A DNA stretch of 64,000 nucleotides from Acanthosoma haemorrhoidale. Taxonomy: Eukaryota > Arthropoda > Insecta > Hemiptera > Acanthosomatidae. The translations under genes and the position numbers were made by a program. How positions within the stretch are numbered: the stretch's first letter is position 1; every line of letters starts with the position of its first letter. The notes beneath the pieces are model-generated. The model was not told the origin of the DNA. It did not search any database and saw nothing but the letters and a program-made list of their open reading frames with translations. The stretch lies in the NCBI GenBank assembly GCA_930367205.1, contig OV884012.1, forward strand, positions 54,147,239 through 54,211,238, read 5' to 3'. This document shows, one piece after another, positions 43,831 to 54,880 of the stretch.

Positions 43831-45887
43831 CACGTCATTCTGTTTGTCCCAGATGTGTTGACATCGTGCTCAGTGGATATGGACGAATCAATCACTTTTC
43901 TAGGTTTTTTTGTTGTTTTTTTTTCAAAATCAGTAACCCCTTATATTCCCTCCACTGAAAGTTGGTAGACTAAGAGAAAGAAAATTATATGGTACGAAAA
44001 GAAAAATGCTACCATATCAAAATAAATTAAATCAACCACTAAACATATTTTAATGAAGTATACAATTAACTATCCTGATGTTAAAAAGACAAATATTTTT
44101 TAAACTATAATTAAAATACGTTATTAGCATTGCCTTATGTCTTTAACTCAATCAGTGCATTTTTATTTTTTAGAGGCCTGATAATTTTTATTGTAGCACC
44201 GTTTGATATTTCGACGTCAATTTCCGATTAAATTGTATCCAGTAAACATAAGAATCAAACTTAATCTTTGTGACTTTTTTGTTTTATAGTAAGGAATACG
44301 TTAGTTGTGAATTTTCTCTCTTTTACAAAAAAAAATTGTGTGAAAAGATAGTATCTGTTAGTAGCAACAGTAATTATTATTGTAATTATCTCACATGGCC
44401 TCGTCTGTGGGCAGAGGGTTGTCGTTGTGTTAATACGAAATTCAATAGATTTTTGAAACTGTCAGGATTGTATTATGTATGTAAGTCATTTTCTAGAATT
44501 CTATCAGAAACGCACATGGTAGCGTCATTCATGTGGTGATTATATATTAAGTAGGCCGTCAAATTTTAATATTTAATGGTTTTATAACATACTAACATAT
44601 TATTGTTTGTTATTTCTTATGTGTTTTTGCCAGATTAGATGTTCCAAGAGAGCTTGCGGTGTGTTTTTGGTTGCTTAAACCTATTGGAGGGAATCACGTA
44701 TCGTGGTGGAGAGTAAATACTGTGTGTTGAAGGCCTGTGTTAATACTTTATTTACAATGAAGCTAACCGTGTAATTAGTCAGTGAATGTATGGTCAAAAA
44801 ATGAAATTATAATGTATGTACTGATTATGATGATGTACTGCTGAAGGTATCAAGAAGTTAAAATCTTCTTGTGTTGCAGCGGTGAGCAAATGTATGGTCT
44901 ATTGTTTTATGGTACACCTTCCTCTTTTTTTCAGGCAACTAATTATTGTTCTATGTTAGGTGACTGTAATATTAACATAAATGGTTCCTTGCTGCCCAGC
45001 CATCATTTTCCCTACTTCCGCTCCTCCCTCGATGAAGCGTAGAAGACCCTCTACTCACTCATCCCAGAAACAAAGTAGTTAAGAAAGCATGAGGGGGTGG
45101 AGAAGTTATCGCTCAAGGGAAATTATCTTGATCGATAAAAAAGCTGCACGTAGATCCAGCTTATATGTGACAATCGTCTGACCTTTGGTCACTATCTTAT
45201 TATACAAAAGATCTCAGGGAGATTGTGCCGCAAGCATAAATGCCTGTTGGTGATCTATGTTGTTTCTGCAGTTTGTTTGATACAATCCCAAAATGCTTTC
45301 TGTTTATTAATTATTTATTTTTCGAAAAAATAAAACACTTTACTGGAGTAATAAACAAATAATCAAGTGAAATACTCAATCACTAGGTCTTTATAAGGTT
45401 AAAATTTCTAAATAAGCAGAATATTTACTAATTTATTTATTAGCGAAATGTTAATGCTGGTTATATTTTTTTCCAACTGACAACGAAGGGTAAAACTTAA
45501 GCAATGTTGCTCTAATCTAAAGTCTAATTTTGTTCATATTTTTTTTTCACTTCTTCTCCATCTGGCTTTGAGAACATGTGCAGAAACAGCACTCGGCTGT
45601 CATCATAGTGATGTCATAGCAGTCGTGGATTGGCTAACCCACATTCGACGGCACGTGTTAGGTTTTCGTTCATTTTGTATTAATAAAACAATCTTGAAAT
45701 AGTTATTGTTTTCATAGTACTCTTGACTGGAGTTCACTCAGAATACTACAAGCGATCAGTAGCTTATTTATTGATACAAAAAACAAGCTGTTGAAACACC
45801 GTGTTCATGTTTGTCCCCCCCCCCTTTACATACCTGGTATTCATAGGCCAATTGGTCCCTAAGCGAAAAAAACCCGCGTGACTTTAG
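43831..45887. other. AT-rich spacer
   Basis: No gene is recognised. A C-run (45816-45826) followed by TTCATAG at 45840-45846 looks like a splice acceptor, but the frame after it meets TAA at 45861. The frame 44270-44539 has no known domain. Confidence 0.4.
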
Positions 45888-46043
45888 CCGAGGGACTGTG
45901 GCAGTCATTGAAAAGACATCAGGATGTTTACAATAGTGAACACCATTCTGATTTGCAACTTTTTCCTGATCTCCCTTTCAAGAGCGAAGGAGACCTGGGA
46001 CCCGGTGACTTCCGTTCTGTGCAGGGCAAACTGCTTGAATCAG
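45888..46043 (+). CDS. Candidate internal exon, family uncertain
   Basis: The reading encodes LWQSLKRHQDVYNSEHHSDL, then QLFPDLPFKSEGDLGPGDFR and SVQGKLLES, ending at CAG|GTAATT. The upstream boundary at TTTAG|CCG (45887) keeps the frame, but its pyrimidine tract is weak. The exon ends after the first base of a codon. That phase fits the next plus-strand candidate exon at 51969, which starts with two codon bases. A diverged copy of its 3' part, with donor, lies at 50200-50276, which argues that it is a real duplicated unit. No family is assigned on this sequence alone. Confidence 0.35.
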
Positions 46044-48289
46044 GTAATTACACATACATACATCTTTTAATAAATAAGTATAATTTCTATTGTAAACATG
46101 TCATGAGGTTAATATCTGAACAATAGCCATCGATGATTTTAATATTTATAAATATTCATTTGTTTTTTTTTATCACGTTATAAATACAAACTCTATGCCT
46201 TAAAATAAATTCTAGCTGGTTTCCATTAACACATGAAGTTTACTTACACGTTATTGAACGTTGTACGTTGACAATTAACTTGTTTAATTTAATGGACATC
46301 ACTGATATTCTCCACTAATAGATTTTGTTAGGCAGTAAATAGGCCACTTAGGAGTGTTACATCAAAATTTAAGTACTACAAGAGATCCTCGTTAGCCAGA
46401 AACAATTGCGTGTTTCTGTAGGATTCACTATTCCGCTTTAACGTAAAATTATGCCATAATGTGATAATTCTATTTTAATACATTTTTAGATAATTGAGTG
46501 AACATTTATTATTCCATTTTCTTATTATTTATTATATTTTTATAATTATAACATTTATTATTATTAATACAAAATTTTACCCTGCAACATTTTTTTTTTT
46601 TTTTTTTTCCTTTCTAGCCCCTTTAAATTCACAGATAATCATATACAGTTATAGATCCTCAAGCGAATCTATTTACACATTATTTTTGTATTTCCTGTCG
46701 CGTCGCAACATTATATAGAGGTTTTGTTATTTTATAAAAATTATAACATGGAATAAACAAGTATAATGATACACATTATACTTGACTAGGCTGAACTGAC
46801 TCTTATAAAGGAGATGGGGCTCACCTCAACAACAACGTTTTGTTTTGTGTGAAGCTTTTGAAAGTAATTAGTCATTTTTATTGCATGGTAGGTAAAACTG
46901 TCTAATTTAGCAATGTTCATTGTTGTGAATGCCAATTTCACCAGTACAGCGACAATGTTTTACCTTGCATAGGTTAATGTAATTAAGTATTTTCATTCCA
47001 AGTTAATTATTATATATTAATTAATTATCTGAATATTCGTTTTTTTTCTCATTTAATATGTTATTTTGATCCGTGAACAATTTCTCGGATGGTAATGAGG
47101 TTTGGGTATGATTAAACATCATGAGTCATTTTGTAAATTAGCTCCTGAAAATTGGTATTTAGATATAATAGTAAGCAATTTTTATGATGATACGTTGCTT
47201 TGATTTAACATAGTATGAAATTTAGTTTTCATACAATATATTTTATCCACAATAAACAATAAAACAATTCCTTATAAAACTACATTACAATAACCTTACA
47301 ACCTGTGTTTTTGGAATCAAGATCAATTTTAGGGTGTTTCAAATTCCATAAATCTAAATTTAAAAATAAAACTAGTTAGGTACCTCTCCCTGAAAAAAAC
47401 CAATTTAACCACCAAAGTTTTGCTGGTCACAAAAGAAAAGAACTTTCTAACAACGCTATTTGATTTTATGGAATCAAAAAAAACATGTATTTAACAAATA
47501 TAATAACTACAACTATCATGCAATAGTTATACAAACATATGTAAAAATATTAAGCATTTTTTTATTTTCGATCATAATCTTACTATTCCAGGCAGTTAAT
47601 TAATTACTAATATTTAATTTTAATATAAAATATAATAACAATTTTCCTCCAAATCGATGGATCAATGCACAAAAGATTCCTACTCGTATAAACGAGAAAA
47701 TATTTATTTTTCGCAATTTCCAAGAAATTAACTAATAAGTGACCATGGTGTATCCTTACATAAGCTTACATGAAAATTTGCACAGGTAGTAGATCGATAA
47801 AAACTTTATCACCTAACAAATCGTTTCGGGTAATCTTAAAAATATTCGTAATTACGATGCACCGAAACCCCTAAAACAACATTCTTTTGTAATACCTAAT
47901 TTTCTTAATGGCGAAGATTGCTATTTACTATTCGTATTACACAAATAATTCCACTATTCACTAAATATTTGTCTCTTACATTTTAATGTTTATTTGACTA
48001 TCTCATAATAGCACTATTTTGTAACGTTTTTTAGTTTGATTTCATTATTTAAATCAATTTTATATGATGACTTCAATGAAAATGAAAACGTTAAAATTAA
48101 ATGACTTTTTTGATGTAAATTATAAAGTAAACAAATTATTTAATAAAATATATAAAAATCAATATAATGTTCTGCATTAATTGTTTACACAACAAGAATA
48201 GTTTCATAAGCATGTCCCAAAAAAATTGAACAAAGAACAACATTAAATGTTTTTTTTTAACATTTTCATTATCTTCTAAAAAAATTACC
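46044..48289. other. Very AT-rich spacer
   Basis: No gene. It holds the second T1 retroposon end at 46590-46667. Confidence 0.45.
46590..46667 (-). mobile_element. Poly(A)-tailed retroposon end, family T1
   Basis: Nineteen T (46590-46608) followed by TAGCCCCTTTAAAT, CAGATAAT, ATAGATCCTCA and GCGAA, matching 11426-11485 with few differences. Confidence 0.6.
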
Positions 48290-48682
48290 TTACCAAAAAT
48301 CTCCCGGATAGGATCTCCTTACTCCTCGAATTCTCCAACAACTTCCTCCTAAAGCCATATACAATCTTCCTCACCTACATATATAATTGCTTTATCCGAA
48401 CGACGCACTTTCCTCTCCTCTGGAAACAATCCATTATTGTCCTATTCGCCAAACCCGGTAAACCAACCAATAACACATCATTTAACCGCCCAATCAGCCT
48501 ACTCCCTATCCTCTCAAAATATTTGAAAAACTATTAATACGTCTACTTCCAATTGTTGAATCCAAAAAACTTTATCCTACTCACCAGTTTGGTTTCCGTC
48601 AACGACATTCCACTGCTCAAAATGGCCTTCGCGTTGATGAACACATCATTACGCAGGTTTACTTTATAAGCACAAAAGATAT

Positions 48683-49129
48683 TTGCCACAGACCCTTTTC
48701 ATAATCTTACAGTCCTACCTTTCAAACCGCTTCTTCCAAGTCCGCTGTGGCTTAGAATATTCTAACTACTATCCCATAAAAGCAGGAGTTCCACATGGAA
48801 GTGTCGTGGGTCCCATCCTCTATCACCTATACACCGCTGATGTCCCCTCTACCCCCAATACCTTCTTGGCAACATTTGCAGATGACACTGCAGTCCTGTC
48901 ATCCCATCCAGACCCCGATAAAGCATCCCAAAACCTTCAAACACACCTTGATGAGATCGAGTATTGGTGCAACCAATGGCAAATCAAAGTTAATGAAGCA
49001 AAATGCTCCCATATTACCATTACCCTATGCTGCAAGTCCTTTCCACTACTTTTTTTTAATTCCATTCATCTTCCTGTATCCGAGACTGTACGCTATTTAG
49101 GCTTCCATCTCAACAAAAGACTGACATAA
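48683..49129 (+). pseudogene. J1 reverse transcriptase, motif B to D region
   Basis: Encodes FFQVRCGLEYSNYYPIKAGV, then PHGSVVGPILYHLYTADVPS (motif B) and FLATFADDTAVLSSHPDPDK, with an intact FADD catalytic pair. HLDEIEYWCNQWQIKVNEAK and VRYLGFHLNKRLT follow, the usual motif D/E. This is the best-preserved RT block of the family in the window. Because motif A is deleted just upstream, the enzyme would lack its first catalytic Asp. Confidence 0.8.
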
Positions 49130-49140
49130 ACCCACACACG

Positions 49141-49341
49141 ATGCTAAAAAGACAAGAACTGAACAGACGCTTTGGACAACTGTACAGACTACTTCAAAAG
49201 ACATCCCATATGTCAATAGAATATAAATTACTAATCTACAAAGTTATACTTAAGCCAATCTGGACATACGGAATAGAGCTATGGGGGACAGCAAAAACGT
49301 CGAACACTAGCGCGTCCAATCCTTTCAATCAAAAGTACTGA
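49141..49341 (+). pseudogene. J1 post-RT region
   Basis: Encodes KRQELNRRFGQLYRLLQKTS and YKLLIYKVILKPIWTYGIEL, the Jockey-clade block after the RT. It is separated from the upstream block by a frame change near 49130, and it shifts again near 49310, after which 'VLRTIVNAPYYVSN'-type sequence is readable in another frame. Confidence 0.7.
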
Positions 49342-50199
49342 GAACAATAGTAAATGCCCCTTATTACGTCAGCAACAAACCCCTTTATAATGATCTTAAT
49401 ATACCCTACATTATTGAACTCATCCCTTGCAATTTCATAAAATTCCATAATAACCTATCCAACCACCCTGATTCCCTAGCACAGTCATTGCACTTCACCG
49501 CTAATCCCTATAATCCTCCTCGGAGACTACTACGACAGTGGCCTCGTGACCTGCTATAAATACGTGACAGTGGGAGTTCTGCCAATGGTCTGTTTCTCCA
49601 ATTATGCCCTGTGCGTCTGTGCCTCTCGCGCTCTTGGACAGCCTCCGCTGGCTCGTATCCAGTGACGCGGCTGACGAGGGAGCGAGGGGGACTTCCCAAG
49701 ACTCCGCTTCCTCCTTCGCACGTGAGGGAAGTTACAACCATGTGGACTTGGGAGGTCTCTGGGCTGTTTGTAAATATTGTGTGAATGAGATCATTTATCC
49801 TTATTATTTATTTCCCAATGAGGCAGATTGTAATTCTATCATAATAAAGTTGTTTATTTATCAAAATAAAAAATAAAAATTTCATAAACTCTCATTGAAC
49901 TTAAATGAACTAAGAATATCATTTATAATCTACAGTTTAATATGTGGTGTAGACGAAACACATCACACATCAATAAACAGACTAAGCGAACCCATGTCGG
50001 TGTTAGTTGAATGGGAATTCCCCCCTCTACCTATTTCTAACCTGTGAATGGCCGGTCGTACTCTGACCAACCCTTGGCCAAGGGTGGTTTCTTAGTTCTG
50101 CTGCTAGTACCGTCAGTTAGTTTCTTACTTCCTTCGGTACAACAGGTGAAAAAGTCCTTATTATGTTTTCAATATTTAACATTTTTTTGCTCTCTAACG

Positions 50200-50276
50200 T
50201 TTTCGTGGTGACCTGGACGAAGGATACCTGGGATCCGATAACTTCTGTTTTGTGCAGAGCAAGCTGCTTAAACAAG
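50200..50276 (+). pseudogene. Diverged copy of the 45.9-kb candidate exon
   Basis: GAAGGATACCTGGGATCCGA and TTCTGTTTTGTGCAGAGCAA pair with GAAGGAGACCTGGGACCCGG and TTCCGTTCTGTGCAGGGCAA near 45990-46030. Both copies end in a splice-donor-like GGTAWTT. The encoded piece reads GYLGSDNFCFVQSKLLKQ against GDLGPGDFRSVQGKLLES. Only the 3' part of the exon is recognisable, so this is more likely a relic than an alternative exon. Confidence 0.45.
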
Positions 50277-51175
50277 GTATTTGAATTCATATGTTTTGTG
50301 TACCTATACTGATTTATACAAAATATCTTTATACTAGTCCAAATACAGATAATCTTTGATACTGTTTGAATAGATCGTTTAATTATTGTTAAGTGCAGAT
50401 TAATAAACAACTAAAATTCAATTTAAACGCACTAATCGAACCTGCTAGTATATTTTCAATAGTAAATTTTTAAATTAAACAAAAGCTAAAGTGTTTTTCA
50501 TTGGGCATAAACATGCAATGTAATAAATGTTAACCGATCTGCTTTAACACTCGTGTCTTGCACGTATGAGACTATTTCATTTTTCTTCTTTGTCGTAAAT
50601 ATTAGGCTGTAAGTAATGTGTTTAATATAAAGGAATATTTATCGTAAGGTTGAGCTCATAACTGATTTTTCAGAGGGGTTTTTAAAGTTGTAAATATTAA
50701 GTGATACTATTACAACAATATTGTAAGTGGATTTATATAATATATCATCAACTAGTAGTATTTTGTTTAGTCTAATATGAATATTTTAATTTAGATATTC
50801 TCCGGTAGTAGTGAATGATGAGTAAATCTATCGTCGGTTATTTTTCTAAATCTCTAATGTTTTTTTTATTTAATAAAATCTTGTTCATGGTTCCACACAT
50901 ATTGTGTTTTTTTCTCGACCACGTCTATTCTATCATTCCAGTTGTTCAACCTAATTATAGATATTATTAGAGCTCCTAATTATTAATTATGGATATTGAA
51001 TAAATGAGTTTTTATATATCTGCTACGGTATATCTTTGTGTGAACTAAAGGTAGACTAAATCATCGATCCTCATCAAACGTATTTTATTTTTTTAAATTA
51101 ATTTCCACAGTAATACAAATATTAAAAGGGCTGAATGTGTTCTGTCACTGGTAACTACACCAAACCACCAGCCAG

Positions 51176-51266
51176 TTATAACGCCTTTCGGAGCATACAG
51201 TCTCTAAGTGAGTGGTGGTTAGAGTTTAATTAATTTAACCCTTAATTTTACAACTGTTTAGCCTAT
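51176..51266. repeat. Dispersed repeat, partner at 8983-9080
   Basis: Diverged second copy, same orientation (ATAACGCC, CTAAG, GTGGT, AATTAAT, TAACCCTTAATT, AGCCTAT). Confidence 0.55.
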
Positions 51267-51968
51267 TAGACCACTAAGTATACGTTGCATACTATAATCT
51301 TTTGTTCCAATGATGTTTCAATTCAAAAATGAAATTAGTTAAAAATCATTCAAGCGATTCACCTCAAAAATGTTGCCTGAAGGTTTTAAAAACTCAACAG
51401 AATTTCAATACATCACTTGCAGATTTATAATCTTTATTCTAGCTTAAAAAAATCATCATTGAAAAGCATTGTTTCGATTAAGGTAGATCTGTTAGGAATG
51501 CAGCTCCACAGAGGTTATACTCATTTAACTGAGGAAATCTTAGAATTCCACAATACGTAATTGTAGTTGAAAACTAGGGAAGGAGGAACGACTATTAAGT
51601 TTGTGATCTACATCAAGCTGAGCCCTGCAAGGAGATGGAATTGAATGGGCCCTCATTGATATTGCCAGCATCAGATTTCTCGATATCTCTGCCTTCTCGG
51701 GTTTCAACAATTTACAGATCACTGAATATTGAAACATAATACCCATTTTCAGCATTATTCATTTTAATATAGCTGGTATCAATATGATTTAATGCAGTAT
51801 ACATTCATTTAATATCCGTGTTTTGTGTACATCATTTACATTATTTCAATGCTTAGAAATATTATTTTTGGCTTAATCCCTCGGTGACTAAAAAGCTGCC
51901 TAGCAGAGTTTATACGGTAATTAAAAATAAAATATGCTTCTTGGATGTGAATCGACTTCGCGCTTCAG

Positions 51969-52113
51969 CAGTCGAAATGGACCTGCTCACGACCCAGCAC
52001 GTCCCTTCAGACCTGATTTATAGGATAGGCGAAGAAGACCGGAGGTGCACACAGCACGACATTGGACATCTGTTTGAAAAACCTAAAATGAACTTTTGTT
52101 TTGACCTGGCGAA
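51969..52113 (+). CDS. Candidate exon, CSPG/FREM-repeat-like
   Basis: Bounded by CGCTTCAG (acceptor, 51961-51968) and GCGAA|GTGAGT (strong donor). It encodes VEMDLLTTQHVPSDLIYRIG, then EEDRRCTQHDIGHLFEKPKM and NFCFDLA. The order 'L....D.....LIYRI' followed by 'TQ.DI..GHL' and 'F.FDLA' resembles the repeat of chondroitin-sulfate-proteoglycan (CSPG4/kon-tiki, FRAS1/FREM) extracellular proteins. That reading is by eye from a single unit and is tentative. The exon begins with two bases of a split codon, matching the end phase of the candidates at 45888-46043 and 50200-50276. GC is higher than the flanks. If spliced as drawn it would be an internal exon of a membrane or matrix protein gene on the plus strand. 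Confidence 0.4.
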
Positions 52114-52334
52114 GTGAGTAATACAAAACATGTGTGACGGACACATGTTCGGTTCAAGACTGCCGGGGGCCTTCGGGGCCATAAAGGGTTCACTGGGCAA
52201 GGCTGGCACCATAGTGTGGTGCACGTACTGACAACCGTCCTGTGAAAGCTACAAAAAACAAAATATTTCGAAAATAAAATCATCGGATGACAAACTTTGA
52301 AGAGATATTATTAGTCTGCACATATAGAAACTTA

Positions 52335-52814
52335 TTTATTGTGATAAAATTACAATCTGTCTTTTTGAGCTATAAGTAGTTATGATAAATGGTCTCCTTT
52401 CATACCATATTTACAATTTTCATTCACTCGCTCATTCATGCAGTATTTACAAACAGCCAGAGACCTCCAAAATCCAAGTGGTTGTTACGTCCTTTGCATG
52501 CGACGGAGGGAGCGGAATCATGGGAAGTTCCCCACGCTCCATCGACACTGGATACGACCTGTTTATGGCTGACCAAGAGCGCGAGACCCACAGGATTGAA
52601 GAAACTGGCCATTGCCAGGACTCCAACTCACATATTTATAGCAGGTCACGAGGCCACTGCCGCTCCGAGGAGGGTTAAAGGGAGGTATGAGTGACGCAGT
52701 GTAATGACTGTGCTAGGGGATTAGGGTAGGATAGGTTATTATGGAATTTCATGAACTTGGAAAGGATGAGTTTAAGAATGTAGGGTATATTAAGATAGTT
52801 ATGATATTATTAGC
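52335..52814 (-). mobile_element. J1 3'-end fragment
   Basis: Minus-strand J1 3' UTR from the tail (TGATAAAATTACAATCTG on the plus strand) to the GGAATTTCATGAACTTGG block. The reverse transcriptase is absent. It retains the GC-rich segment deleted from the 13.8-kb copy. The overlapping plus-strand frames of about 100 codons are antisense shadows of this UTR. Confidence 0.8.
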
Positions 52815-54360
52815 CAAAGAAAAAATATGACTCCAACTCCAGTACTTACTCATAACTCCGAAAGCTAGTCAATATTTCTGAAATATAATCGATAATTGTT
52901 CTTTATACTTGCATCGGCGAAAATAATTTATAGTAGTCAAGAATCCTTTGCATTAGTATGAGATGGTAGGAAGGGTAAATTCAGGAAGACTGCTCCCTGC
53001 GCGATGCAGTGCACACCTGATGTGTGTACCTTAATCGAATTTTAATGTCTCCTTCGTCCTCCCTCCTTTTATAACTTACTTTTTCTTTTTTTCTATTTTA
53101 TTTTCCCATCTCCTGGTTCAATTCAACCCTCGTAATGTGCCCTTTTAATTCAGCATCAGTCTCAGAACGAGCTTACGCCCAGTCATCGTCTCCAGGACCC
53201 CCTGGTATTTCTTCATCATAGATCCCATTTGTTACAACAGAATGGTGGAGGTATTCCGCCTTCTATGGGTCTTGCTTCGTCCTTCTTCAATAGATCCTAA
53301 GTCTTCAAGATGTCTTATCTGTATTTATAATTCCATTGGATGTCTGATGATCGATCCATGCTGTACCTAGAACCAACACTCTATGAAATAAAAAAAATAA
53401 ATTTATTTATTAGGCAGCTTCACTGCGCTAGGTAGTGGATGACATCTGCATGATAGACTAATCGTACAGTATACCACAGTATGTAACATATAAGAATATT
53501 TAAGTTACCCCATAGTGGTTTTAAGTTTTTTACAAATAATTAAATCAACTCCGACATAGTGACCCACGTCAACGTACACTGCAGAATGTCTTCAATGACA
53601 AGTACTTTTTTAGGGTGTCATTGATTTTTTTTTTAATATAAACCCTTGTGTTTTTAGTTTCGGAAACTTAAAATTGCGCCCTGTTTGACCTATGAAACCG
53701 CCATTCAGCTTTGTGGTTATACTAAATGACTCTGTGGTATAGTAATATTCAAAATCCTTTCAAAATAATTAATTGTCTCTACAATTAAGTCCTTCATAGG
53801 AAATTGAAAAAAAAATACATACAATTCCGACTAGGATATTACATTCTATAAAATTAAGATGATTACATTCTGGTTTAGAGAACCTGTGACTTTTTGGAAA
53901 ATGCTTAAGTAATAGTGAATAGAATTAACTCTAATAAAAAAAAATTTCACAGTTTCACATTCAGACAATAAATTTATAATTCCCACAACAATGCATTTGG
54001 GTGCGGTTTTGGATTTATTTATACCAAATGTGATTTTATGATTTTTCCACCCTTTGGCAGCGTGGAGCATATAATAGACAGATACATATTTATTATAAAA
54101 GTATCAAATTAATATAACAAGGCCCAAAAATAATCTCAGTGATGTAAACAAATACCATTACACATCCGAAAATATCATTTAAACAGAAAAATAAAAATAA
54201 TAATATTGAATAAAATAAAATAATGATAACAATTAAGTTAAACTATTAAAAAGCATTAATATACTATATTATTTTTCTAGTTTAAAAAACTTAATATTCA
54301 CATTTTAAATATTCAGTTATGAATTTATGTTTCCTGTTTGGTTTCTTTTATATATATAAT
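52815..54360. other. AT-rich spacer
   Basis: Holds the candidate exon at 53154-53370. The minus-strand frame 53846-54070 has no known domain. Confidence 0.4.
53154..53370 (+). other. Possible exon, frame undetermined
   Basis: A good splice acceptor (CCCTTTTAATTCAG, ending 53153) precedes sequence that is open in all three plus frames for 22, 48 and 71 codons. One frame gives a His/Gln/Ser-rich tail (HQSQNELTPSHRL and SSFFNRS, stop at 53298). The longest gives a Cys-containing tail with stop at 53368. The longest also matches the phase left by the exon at 51969-52113. No domain is recognised, so this may be the end of a host gene or chance. Confidence 0.25.
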
Positions 54361-54880
54361 TCTTTATTGTGCTAAAATTACAGTCTGCCTTATAAGGCAA
54401 TAAGTAATTGAGGTAAATGTTCTCATTCATACCATATTTACATTTCATCATTCACTCGCTCATTCATATAGTATTTACATATTATTGTGGCCTCCCATGT
54501 CCACATGTTTGTCATCTCCCTCGCATGCGAAAGAGGAAGCGGAGTCTTGGGAAGTCCCCCACACTCTTCCGTCAGCCGGGTCACAGGAAACAAGCAGTGG
54601 AGGCTGACGAAAAGTGCGAGAGCCACAGACACTCATGACATGATTCGAGAAACTGGCCATTGCCAGGGCTCCTACTGTCACGCATTTATAGCAGGTCACG
54701 AGGCCACTGTCATTTCAGTCTCTTAGGAGGGATGATTATAGGGATGAGTGGTGCAGTGCAATGACTGTGCTACGGGATTAGAGTGGTTGGATAGGCAACT
54801 ATGGAATTTCATAAACTTGGAAGGGATGAGTTCAAGAATGTAGGTTATTTTAAGATCGTTGTGAAGGGTTTTGTTGATGA
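54361..54880 (-). mobile_element. J1 3'-end fragment
   Basis: Minus-strand J1 3' UTR, parallel to the 52.3-kb copy but diverged at several positions. It spans from the tail (GCTAAAATTACAGTCTGCC on the plus strand) to beyond TTCATAAACTTGG. No RT sequence. The frames on both strands within it are shadows. Confidence 0.8.

Larger units (their letters stand above)
48290..49880 (+). mobile_element. J1 Jockey-type non-LTR retrotransposon, longest copy
   Basis: The most complete J1 copy. From 48296 it encodes RT fingers (PLLWKQSIIVLFAKPGKP; RPISLLPILSK; HQFGFRQRHSTAQ). It then lacks the motif A region through an internal deletion near 48650-48680 and resumes with motif B and FADDTAVL (48683-49129), the thumb region (49141-49341), and the J1 3' UTR, which ends in an A-rich tail (AATAAAGTTG, then AAAATAAAAAATAAAAA) near 49880. 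ORF1, endonuclease and the RT N-terminus are missing. Several stops and shifts interrupt the frame. Confidence 0.85.
49881..51968. other. AT-rich spacer with a duplicated exon-like piece
   Basis: Contains the exon-like copy at 50200-50276, a 16-base perfect palindrome (ACCCTTGGCCAAGGGT, 50070-50085) and the repeat at 51176-51266. The minus-strand frames 50117-50410 and 51540-51755 have no recognisable domain. Confidence 0.4.

Noticed and set aside
43690..43968. 92-codon plus-strand frame with a hydrophobic C-terminus
   Set aside because: Overlaps the better supported minus-strand exon with signal peptide and donor; no recognised motif.
45847..45887. Exon start at the strong acceptor TTCATAG after the C-run
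   Set aside because: The frame that leads to the conserved exon meets TAA at 45861, so this acceptor cannot start it.
43618..52113. One gene joining the 43.6-kb signal exon with the 45.9- and 52.0-kb exons
   Set aside because: The first is on the minus strand and the others on the plus strand.
51969..52231. Phospholipase A2 gene suggested by a VWC and Cys-rich pattern just after the 52.0-kb exon
   Set aside because: Catalytic His-Asp and calcium-loop signatures are not present, and an in-frame stop follows the exon; the similarity is too short.
52382..52694. Overlapping plus-strand frames of 98 and 101 codons
   Set aside because: They are antisense to the J1 3' UTR, and similar frames appear in the other J1 tails (0.4, 49.6 and 54.5 kb).
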